From Oidiodendron maius Zn (taxonomy: Eukaryota > Ascomycota > Leotiomycetes > Myxotrichaceae): DNA of 64,000 bases. The stretch is taken from NCBI GenBank assembly GCA_000827325.1, contig KN832870.1, positions 2,728,001 to 2,792,000 of the forward strand. Reading direction: 5' to 3'. The translations under genes and the position numbers were made by a program. The notes under the pieces were generated by a model. It searched no databases, was not told where the DNA came from, and saw nothing but the letters and a program-made list of their open reading frames with translations. Of the stretch, positions 19,971 to 28,978 are shown piece after piece; position 1 is the first letter of the stretch; every line of letters starts with the position of its first letter.

Positions 19971-22382
19971 ATGGCGACTCGGACAGCATCAGTCAATGCC
20001 TCCAGAGGATTGGGTGTGAGAGGTCGAGACGCCGGGCCTCCTAGTGCGCCAATTCGCGTATCAGAAGAGGCACGCAGTAGAAACACCGACAAATCCGGCA
20101 TACAACAGTTCGGCCCTCCTGCACAAGATCGGAATGTGCTTCGAGAGAGACCTAGTACATCCGGCGGGCCCTCTCCACACTTCTCGGCACGAAGAGAGAT
20201 GGAGAGGAGGAGGGCCAAGGACGACCTTCATTTCACTCCACTCCCTTCGTCTGCTAGAGTGATGAACTCCCACACCCCACCTATGCCAGGAGCGTTGCCT
20301 ACGCCAGCGGGTACACCGAAGTCTTCCCCTCCGCTGGCCCAGAATTCGTCCTTCATACGGACAAATACCCCAGAGTCTATGATGGATGGAAGACTGGCTG
20401 GCGCAAATGTCGAGAACGCGGAAATTGGCATGGCGTTGGGGAGCCCAAGCCGACAGCCTAACACCTGGCAGTCATCGCCACCATTTGAGTCCACTACAAG
20501 AAGTTGGTCGCCAGAAGAGCAAGCTAATGCTCTTGCGCCGTCCAGACAGAAGTCCCGGAGATGGAAGCTCTTGGGAGGATTATTTAGTGGAAACAAAAGG
20601 CAGTGTACGACTGCTGAACCACAACCTTTCTATCATTTGCAGCCGGAGTCAATCGTCCAGACAATGGAAGCAAGAAATTATGTCAACTTCGCGGACGCAA
20701 CCATGCTGCATGATAAGCCGACAGAGAAATCTGTCAACCGCAGTCGGGCATATTCTGAAAGGAAGAATGTACTAGCTAAGCCGGACATGAGGAGGGCAAA
20801 TACTGTACCTGTGCATTTCGATTCCCAGGGGCCGGAAAGGGAACAAATGATTACTCCCCATATTACTCTCGATGGAGGGCCGGTGAGCCAACAGGTGTCG
20901 AATCAAGGCGGGTTGATGCTTAATGTGGACATACCGTCGGTAGAAATGGAGCGGTATAGTGTTATGTTTGGGAGCGTTCTTCAGAAACCCACCGCTATGA
21001 CTTCATCCTCTCTATTGGCGAGGCGGCAGGCCACTCTTGAGAAGCTTAAAACTGTTACAGAAAGCCTTCCAAAGGTCAGCCCTGATGTAATTCGCGTTCT
21101 TTTATCAACAAGTTCTGACTGCTATCAACAGGAACATGACCTGAGAGGAAGTTATAGGCGCCCACTACCTCGCAGAGCTTCTTCTCCTCAGCCAGCTAAA
21201 AGTCCAGCGTTTTCTCTCTTTCCAAATGGGCCATCACGCCTGCACACTAAGCATGGCCCGCCATCTCCTGTCCCGCAACAGCCTATCATTCATCGACGAT
21301 CCAATACTTCACCCGCTGTGCCGTCACCATCCTTTCCTTCATATAATTCAAGGCCAGATTATGATACGCAAGCTGCTCTATTAACGCCAGCTCCACAGCA
21401 CGTCTCCGCAAGCCCAAAGCTTAAGGATCACATTTCGAGTCAAATGAGACAACCTGCAAGAGAAGTTTCCAAAAGCCCATCCAACATTTCTACAAAGCAA
21501 CTATCAATCGAGCAACCCTCTCCACATGAGAGATCACGCCAGCTCTCTGATCTGTCTGTGGCGAAGACAGATGGCAGCCATATTGTAGAGCCAATGCAGA
21601 GCAAGCCAAAGGCCAAAGAACAAGTGCGGCAGATAATTTCATCCCCTCGAGATTCTGACGCTCCGGACTCTATACCAGGGCCACAATTTGCTCGGTCTCG
21701 TGGATATTCTGCGTCCGTCACTGCATCAAATCCCTCTACAACAGCAGCAGTCCGTAGTGCATCAGCTCGAAAAAATGCACCTATGCACTCACCTCCCCCA
21801 ACAAGCCTTTTTCGCAGCCACACTACATCGGCCACTGGATCTCAACAAATAAGAACCCCGAATGCAGCTCTCAGTTCACATCCTGTATCTAATTCAATGA
21901 CTACTGAGAACGCAGCCGAAAATAAGGACGACGAGGAAGAGCGTGAGAAGAAACTCAGGACAGCAGCAGATATCTCCATTGCGAGACAGATTTCTGTATC
22001 GCGTGAACAGTCCCGGCTCATTATCCCCATCAGAAGCCCTGGTTCAAAGAGAGCTAACTCTCCTAATGCGCTGACCATAGGCCAATCTGCTAGTCCCCTA
22101 AGTGCTATGGCTGCGGGTATTGATCATTCAGTTGGAGGGAGGTCTGGGAATAGGAGAGAGGATGCCAGAAGGGCTATAAAGGAGAGACTGGCGGCCCCCG
22201 CAGCAAAACCAAGTACTCCGACGCTAGTCGTGGTTGGCGATGATTCGACTCAGGAGACCTGGGGAGGTACAACGACGGCGAATGACAGAGGCTCAGCAGA
22301 GGGCGAATCACGTACGTTTGCAGAACATCGTCATAGGAAGAGTGAAAGGGTTATAGTTGAGAGCATTGGCATGCCTGATTGA
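19971..22382 (+). CDS. large disordered Ser/Pro-rich protein, conserved fungal type, function unknown
   Basis: Single exon, 803 aa, with ATG at 19971 in the context GAGAAATGGCG. The composition is dominated by Ser, Pro, Arg and Gln and most of the chain is predicted disordered. Two short ordered islands stand out: WKLLGGLFSG near residue 200, and DIPSVEMERYSVMFGSVL followed by SSLLARRQATLEKLKTV near residues 325-360, which I recognise as a conserved motif of uncharacterised Pezizomycotina proteins. A charged KDDEEEREKK segment precedes a basic C-terminal region. No catalytic domain, membrane segment or signal peptide is seen. It may be a scaffold or cell-polarity protein, but that is not shown. 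Four 11-bp repeats follow the stop codon. Confidence 0.85.
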   Translation: MATRTASVNASRGLGVRGRDAGPPSAPIRVSEEARSRNTDKSGIQQFGPPAQDRNVLRERPSTSGGPSPHFSARREMERRRAKDDLHFTPLPSSARVMNSHTPPMPGALPTPAGTPKSSPPLAQNSSFIRTNTPESMMDGRLAGANVENAEIGMALGSPSRQPNTWQSSPPFESTTRSWSPEEQANALAPSRQKSRRWKLLGGLFSGNKRQCTTAEPQPFYHLQPESIVQTMEARNYVNFADATMLHDKPTEKSVNRSRAYSERKNVLAKPDMRRANTVPVHFDSQGPEREQMITPHITLDGGPVSQQVSNQGGLMLNVDIPSVEMERYSVMFGSVLQKPTAMTSSSLLARRQATLEKLKTVTESLPKVSPDVIRVLLSTSSDCYQQEHDLRGSYRRPLPRRASSPQPAKSPAFSLFPNGPSRLHTKHGPPSPVPQQPIIHRRSNTSPAVPSPSFPSYNSRPDYDTQAALLTPAPQHVSASPKLKDHISSQMRQPAREVSKSPSNISTKQLSIEQPSPHERSRQLSDLSVAKTDGSHIVEPMQSKPKAKEQVRQIISSPRDSDAPDSIPGPQFARSRGYSASVTASNPSTTAAVRSASARKNAPMHSPPPTSLFRSHTTSATGSQQIRTPNAALSSHPVSNSMTTENAAENKDDEEEREKKLRTAADISIARQISVSREQSRLIIPIRSPGSKRANSPNALTIGQSASPLSAMAAGIDHSVGGRSGNRREDARRAIKERLAAPAAKPSTPTLVVVGDDSTQETWGGTTTANDRGSAEGESRTFAEHRHRKSERVIVESIGMPD

Positions 22383-23145
22383 GAACGCGTTCCTTGGTTT
22401 GAATAGGTATTGGATAGGCATTGGATAGGTATTGGATAGGTATTGGATGGCATAGAAACCGATGAATACTCTGGAAGTATTGGTTACGAAGCAGGCATCT
22501 GGGTGCATATACCATGGCGGCGCTGGAAGGTCTCATCGAAAGCAAAAGCATGAAATAGACGTACCATACCCATCCACATTTATCTGTTTAAGACTTATGT
22601 GAACGTCGATATTTAGAGGTGGTCTCTTTTCCAAGATATTTGCACACCGAATGCATTTTGCAACACTCCTCCTTCCTATTTTATACTTCCGCTCCCGTCA
22701 GCATCGTACACGCCTGTAGCCCCGCAATACTTCTAACATTCCCTTCCATTGGCTCTGCGGGACACCAGGGAGAGCCCCGAGCTAGCCGTCACGGGGCTGT
22801 GAGCGATGTGCAACAAAGTTCCCGAGAGCCAGGACGGCCTGCTGATTGGCCCATATCTGCCATCAAGTGATTGGGCATTCTCTTCCGAAATGAGGATGAG
22901 CGCATCCTTTCTTGACTATAGGCTTGCGCTTGATTTTTATGGAGGTTGCCGTATCTGCACGAGATTTATACGGAATTTCATTAACACGTTCATCTTTTAC
23001 GTGCTATAGATGTTGAGAATTGTAACGAGTCTCCATTTACAGCATATCAACCAAGCTGCAGGGAGAGAAGAGCAGCTAACTCGAGAAACCAGAATTCCAA
23101 AACAAGGACTCAGCAAAGTTAAGATAACATTAGCGCGGCTGCTCT
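22383..23145. other. convergent 3' spacer with a minisatellite
   Basis: 763 bp between the 803-aa gene and the SfnB-like gene. Apart from the 11-bp tandem repeat at 22404-22447 nothing is supported. Confidence 0.45.
22404..22447. repeat. 11-bp minisatellite, four copies
   Basis: The unit TAGGTATTGGA is repeated four times head-to-tail; copy 2 has one T-to-C change (TAGGCATTGGA). It lies 22 bp after the stop codon of the 803-aa gene, so it is probably transcribed in the 3' UTR. Confidence 0.9.
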
Positions 23146-24609
23146 TCAAGTGTACCAAGTGGGCTCGGGTATCTACTAGAGTCAGCAGAATACAAGGGAA
23201 CTATGATAGGAGTGGAACAAACCTTATCCAGAAGCACATACTCTCCTAATTCCCTATTCTTATATGCCACAGGGTCATGAAGAGTATGTGTTCGCACGTC
23301 CCTCCAGAAACGATCCAGTCCTACCTTTCTCCCAGTCGCTCTGCTGCCTGTGACCTCGAACACACCAGCTGTGACCCGTAGCGCTGTGTCAGTAGTGACG
23401 ACCTTGGCGCTGGCGATCCATTCTGCCACCTCACCCCTCTCCCTTGGAGTAACGCTTCGACTTTCGCCATGCCTTTCATACAGGGTAGCGAGCTCCAGAC
23501 CTGCGCGATCTACCAGAGCTTCGGCGGCTCGTAGGTGGGCAAAGAAATTACCGTAACGCTCTAAGATGTAGAACTCTTCGGTTGCAGACTTCTTCTGATC
23601 ATTGCTAAAAGGCCAAGGGCGGGTTGTGGCGGTTGTGTATTTGGCAGCGAATTTTAGGGAGCCGAGAGCAATACCTAAGTAGAAGTTTGTGAAGACCAGC
23701 TGAATGGTAGGAAGGAGAAGGCTTCCGAATGGAATAGCTAGAACTGTAGGATCTGGTGCGTGAGTTCTCACATCCCACCCCAGGGCATCAGCCCATGGAA
23801 TTTGCACCTGGTTAATAGCCACGCTCCCCGATTCGGTCAGGCGGAGGCCGACATTGTTCCAGTTGTGCTTAGATCCTTCAGTCTATGATACTCCGATCTC
23901 AAGGAAGTGGCTCACTGCAAATTGAATACCTTCTTGCACAGTCGGCACAAAGGCGAAGATGTGGTTCTCTGTTCCTGAGAACACACCCTCTAGGACTGTC
24001 AAGTCTGATATGACACCACCGGTATTGAAGTTCTTCGCTCCGTTGAAAACTAAGTGATCTCCTTCCTCGGTGATTTGAAGATCATTATCGCGAGGGTTGA
24101 CTGCGCCTAAGTTTCGATAAGTTACTTTCTATATATGACATGGGACAGGTAGAAGACGAACCTCCAACGAAATAGTTATTTTCAATAATCAGCTTCTGGA
24201 TTCTATCCTTTTGCTCGTTCGTGCCAACTAGGTTAGCCGTTGTGGACCACAGTAGGTGATATCCTAGCAGCATGCCTATACTCCCGTCTCCTTTAGCCAC
24301 CTCCCTAATGACTTTGTACCCAACCTCCCATGATTGGCCACCTCCTCCGTAATCAATTGGGCCTAAGACCTTAAGAAGGCCTGAACTTTTCAGTAAGGAG
24401 ACTTCTGCCCTCGGAGACCTGTTCTCAATATCCCGTGCGGCTGCATCTGCGGCCAGGATATCAGAAACTTGCCGAGCTCGCTCGAGCCAGGCATCAGCAG
24501 AAGTAGGTAGACCTTCATCCTTGAACTTCTGGTGATGCTCACGGTAGACGTGAGGATCAGATGATGGGATAGTTGCCTGCAAAGCAGTTTGGGAGATAGA
24601 AGTAGCCAT
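23146..24609 (-). CDS. acyl-CoA-dehydrogenase-fold flavin monooxygenase, SfnB/DszC-like (organosulfur type)
   Basis: Four exons on the minus strand: 24609-24162, 24106-23916, 23882-23223 and 23172-23146; 441 aa. The family has the acyl-CoA dehydrogenase fold, but its DszC and SfnB members act as FMNH2-dependent oxygenases or are tied to sulfur acquisition. Landmarks: GPIDYGGGGQSWEVGYKVIR, GDGSIGMLLGYH, GAKNFNTGG, then NWNNVGLRLTESGS and, near the C terminus, RTHTLHDPVAYKNRELGEYV, the typical SfnB/DszC ending rather than the acyl-CoA dehydrogenase catalytic Glu segment. The last exon (ending EPTWYT) is inferred from an acceptor at 23173; without it the frame reads on 26 codons to 23130. It is divergent from the reductase at 25493. 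No dedicated flavin reductase is seen nearby. Confidence 0.82.
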
Positions 24610-25492
24610 TGTTTTTTATCGGTATTCTGTACCGAAGTGGATATGGAAAGTGAAGCTAATATAGTTGGCTAACCTATGAATACATTCTCCCATCGTTCCT
24701 TATGCGAAAGGGAATGCATATGGTGTCACAATGCTCTACACCTGCGTGATCCTTAGGCCCTGTCATATGCGGCTAGATCACGATGCACGATAGATATGAA
24801 ATTGCGTGATGCAGCGTTTAGGTCGTGGCCAGTTGTGCAATGACCAGCGTCACTCGACCTTGTCCGCATCCCCATTGAGGCGTGCATAACTTTGAATGGA
24901 GAAGTGAAGGCACATCCCAAAATAGAAGAAGATGAGGGTTACTGGTATTATCTGCATGTTTGACTTTGGGTCTCGCATCGCATAAATTTCGAATTGTTTA
25001 TCAGACGTATATGTTGAAATGAATGAAAAGTAGTAACAAGCTCGATGGCGCTTTGCCAATGTCTCCGGGAGAAATTGAGTCAAGAACCTAAATTTTAAAG
25101 ATCATCCTGGCCCTAGATAATTGATTTCCTTGTAGTTATCTCCGCTTTGGCGGCTTGGACGAGGCTGAGGAAGATGGTGACCCGAGAAGGCAAGGCTGTG
25201 AACACGTTGCTAGCCCTTATCACGCAATTCTGCGGGTCATATTCTTCATCGTCTGGCCATAAACGTCATCCAGATGCTCATGTATAAGAGTGGGGTGCAG
25301 AGAAGATCGTCCAGAAGCATAAGCAAATATGGACATGCATACAATGGGCCCTGAAAGCTGTTTCAGCTCATCATGGACCTCGAGAGACCATCTATGGCTG
25401 GCCTTACAACACCTTTGTAATCAAGGCGATTTTCCTCCTGTATCCAGGACTCGAGTAGATGGTGTTCGTTTTCATCATCAAGCCTAGGTAAA
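24610..25492. promoter_or_regulatory. divergent promoter region of the organosulfur block
   Basis: 883 bp between the SfnB-like gene (minus) and the reductase gene (plus). It should hold both promoters. A 77-codon ORF on the minus strand (24850-25083) has no recognisable features. Confidence 0.4.
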
Positions 25493-26996
25493 ATGAATGC
25501 CTCTTATCGAACATATAAGTCCCAATCTATTCAAGAATTATTAACCCCGCCAGAGACCCCGTCCACTCCTCACTCGGACTCTAAACTCGTCCACATATGG
25601 CCTGAGCCAGAAACCGAACCCGAAGAGATCTCCATAGAGCATCAGGACAAGTATGCCTCTAAGTTTCCGTCAGACACTGCATGTAACAATTTCAACGTAA
25701 CTCATCAGGAAGTGCTTCTCTTGTACGGTCCGAAACAGAAATATATATATAGCCGAGAGCACCCAATACCCAATCTGCAAAATGACCGGGAGATGTTGAT
25801 TGCAGTGCATGCAGTTGGGCTGAATCCAATCGACTGGAAGGCACCGTAAGCTATCAGACATGATAAAGTGAGCGCACGAACTGATTTCATTTGATCTCTA
25901 GAGACTTCGGGTTCGGACTTCCAGCTCTGCCATGCATTAGCGGTCGAGATTTCGCAGGAAAAGTTGTCATGACAGCCAGAAAGGATTCTCGTTTCAAAGT
26001 TGGCGACCTGGTAAGCATTTTAGGAGGAAATTAGGTTTACATTCTAACTTAGCAGGTCATGGCAGTCTCAACTGACTATCGAGATTCGAGAAAAGCCGCC
26101 TATCAGCAATATTCGGTAGTATCGGACTTCAACGCTTGTAGAATCCCGGATAATATTGCCACCACAGAAGCGGCTCCATTAGGGGTGGCATTTGTTGCCG
26201 CTGCACTGGCACTTGGGATCTGCTTCGGAGTGGATTTCACGAGTACGAGCAGCCGAGCCTCAGGTCCAGATCTACTACATATGGTGCGCTCATTGTCGCG
26301 GGAATCTCTACCTAAGGACATAATAGCAGAGTGCTTTGATGGGATAACGGAAGACGAGAGGCCAGAGCCAGGAGAATGGATTGCGATATGGGGAGGTAAG
26401 ACGCTTGCAACCTTCGAAGAGGCCATACTGACGAAACAGGGTCCTCCGCCACGGGTCGTTGCGCTGTACAGCTAGCGAAACTCGCGGGGTTTAAGGTTAT
26501 TGCTATCATTGACGTTGCGAGAAGTGGAGAGCGTATGCTGGATTACGGAGCGGACCTGCTTGTAGACCGAATCGACACCGAGCGAGCCATTTCGATTGTT
26601 CAAGGCGTTACGAAAGGCCGCCTGCGCTTCGGTTTCAATGCACACGGAAGGGAGACCGCCAAGCTTTTAACTAAGGCCATGCATGGGAAAGATGGGAAGA
26701 GAGCGCATCTCGTCGGCCTGACAGGATTGCCCAAGGAGGCTATTGATGGGATTGTCTATCACTCTGTTCCGATCAAATGTTTCCACGAGGCGCCACAAGT
26801 GGGAGAAGCACTTATGATCTGGCTCGAGCAGCTCTTAGAGCAAAATGTACTTTCGACGCTCGACATCGAGGTCGCACCTGGTGGACTGGAGGGGATCAAT
26901 GCTGCTCTCGATCGACTGAGAGACGGATTAGTGAGTGCTCGCATTGTAGTGCCTCTTGATATAGATCGACGCCAAGACACACAGAGTCTAGTGTGA
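25493..26996 (+). CDS. medium-chain NAD(P)H reductase, ToxD/trans-enoyl-reductase-like
   Basis: Four exons: 25493-25845, 25902-26010, 26056-26395 and 26440-26996; 452 aa. All introns are about 45-56 nt with GT-AG ends and matching phases. It is an MDR-superfamily protein: a GroES-like N-terminal domain (VHAVGLNPIDWKAP, then CISGRDFAGKVV and FKVGDLVMAVS), then a Rossmann NADPH-binding segment (WIAIWGGSSATGRCAVQLAK, intron inside the glycine motif). The zinc ligands of true alcohol dehydrogenases are absent, as in quinone or enoyl reductases. Residues 1-70 form a Pro/Glu-rich extension before the domain. The substrate is unknown. Position between two flavin monooxygenase genes suggests a role in the same pathway, but such reductases are very common in fungi. 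Confidence 0.85.
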
Positions 26997-27411
26997 AAAA
27001 CAAGCGAGGGTACCCCCCTTTTGATCCTGCCTAGGTAGTTAGATTATTTTATCGCTTTCGTGCATATGGCTGTATATAGTACCTCTCATGGTATCTATGC
27101 ATGCTCTATTTAGATGAACTTAAGAGAATTTCAATAACCAGGCTCACAAAAATGGCTGATCAGTTTGTCTCGATTTCATACTGAGTATGGCGAATTGCCC
27201 TTGCATATTACACCATCTCGCATGGGGCAGATGATTTGGTTGTGGGGACCAGTTGCAAGCCTTATATTCCTGGATCTACTATATTTTAGCTTTAATACTG
27301 GTTGGAAGCTGTGGAAGAAGTAATAGATATACGCCAGGCATGAACTTTCTATAAAACATATTAGTCTTGTTAGTATCCTCCTACGTTTATGCAGCTCCTC
27401 TGCAATTGGAC
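26997..27411. other. spacer upstream of the SfnG-like gene
   Basis: 415 bp, AT-rich. It should contain the promoter of the SfnG-like gene. No gene is seen. Confidence 0.45.
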
Positions 27412-28804
27412 ATGGCTGTTACCACTATCACTACAACCATCACTTCAAGCGGTAATCATATTGTGACAAGTACTGTGTCACAGACAGAGTGCGGAAATGG
27501 TAGCGAATTCATCGCAGCTCCAGACATCAATGACGCTCCGGACCGGCTCAAATTCGCCTACTGGGTACCCAACGTATCTGGTGGACTTGTGATATCTAAG
27601 ATTCCCCAGAAGACACAGTGCGAGATTAGATTTCCCAAATCCTCACTTATTACTAACGTTGTCCTAGTTGGGACTACGAATCCAACGTGGGATACGCGCA
27701 GAAAGCAGAAAGTGTTGGGTTCGAGTATGCCTTAACACAGATTCGATTCATGGCAGGATATGGAGCCGTGAGAATCCTCCAAGAACTACGGCACGCCCAA
27801 ATCTAATAACGAATTTCCAGGAAAATCAACATGAGTCAGTTTCCTTCTCGCAAGCCCTCTTACACGCTACCAAGAAGCTCAATGTAATTGCTGCACTGCT
27901 TCCCGGTCCTTGGAATCCAGCGGTTGCAGCCAAACAAATCGCAAGTATCGATCATTATACCAAAGGTCGAATCTCGGTGAATGTAGTATCTGGATGGTTT
28001 AAAGCCGAATTTACGAGCATTGGGCAGTGGTGGCTCGAACATGCTGAACGATATCGACGAACTAGAGAGTTCATCGAATGCCTTAGGGGAATCTGGACGA
28101 GTGAGAAATTCACCTACCGCGGCGACTTCTACCAGTTCCACGACTATCCGCTCTCACCCAAACCTCTAGATCTTCCAGGCCGTCCGCACCCATTGATATT
28201 CCAGGGTGGAAATTCGATAAATGCCAGAGATAATGGGGCGAATGTGTCTGATTTTTACTTTATGAACGGCGGGGATACACTGGAAGGATTCTTGGAGCAG
28301 ATAGCAGATGTTAAAGAGCGGGCTCGTAAAGTAGGACGAGAAGACAAGGTCCGGTTCGCGGTAAACGGCTTTGCGATTGTTAAAGAGACAGAGGCTGAAG
28401 CAATCCAGCTGCTTCAGGAAATCCAAGGCAAGGCCGACAAGGACGCGGTAAATGCATTTGGTGAGGCTGTCAAACAGGCAGGAGCTTCAACTGGGAACAA
28501 GAAAGGAATGTGGGCCGATTCTAAGTTTGAAGATCTCGTTCAATACAATGATGGCTTCAAGACCAAACTGATCGGCACTAAAGAACAGGTCGCTGATAGG
28601 ATTTTGTTGTTGAAGAGCTTGGGAATTGACATCGTGTTGTTGGCTTTCCTGCATTATGAGGAGGATATTGAGGCTTTCGGTGAACAGGTGATACCTCTGG
28701 TCAGGAAGCTGGAGAAGAAAGGGAGGGGAAAGGACGCTAAAGATGAGATTGCACGGACGGGTGATGTCTATAGAGCCAGGAAGAATGGGGGGGAGTCCAT
28801 ATAA
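27412..28804 (+). CDS. sfnG: dimethylsulfone monooxygenase-like protein (SfnG, luciferase-like FMNH2 family)
   Basis: Three exons: 27412-27617, 27668-27767 and 27821-28804; 429 aa. It belongs to the bacterial-luciferase-like monooxygenases that use FMNH2 and O2. SfnG converts dimethylsulfone to methanesulfinate plus formaldehyde. Signatures in order: FAYWVPNVSGGLVISKI, GFEYALTQIRFMAGYGA, ENQHESVSFSQALLHAT, LLPGPWNPAVAAKQIASIDH, GRISVNVVSGWFKAEF and HAERYRRTREFIECLRGIW. These track bacterial SfnG closely. Oddities: about 50 Thr/Ser-rich residues precede the domain with no internal Met, so the true start may lie in an unseen exon, and a Lys-rich tail follows. Related SsuD/MsuD enzymes are the main alternative. 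Confidence 0.87.
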
Positions 28805-28978
28805 ACTGCCTCAAGACTTTATTCTGTTACTGGTAGATAGTTGATGGCATATACAAATAATGAAACATATTGTATTATTCTGGACCAAAAGGCCGCTGAT
28901 CATAATCAGATGGCGTCACGAAACCGATCCCACCATCCCAGGCCTAGTCGCTACGCCGTCTAACATAAGATCCCTTAT

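Noticed and set aside
24850-25083. 77-codon minus-strand ORF between the SfnB-like and reductase genes
   Set aside because: Lies in a divergent promoter, has no recognised motif and no neighbouring splice partners.
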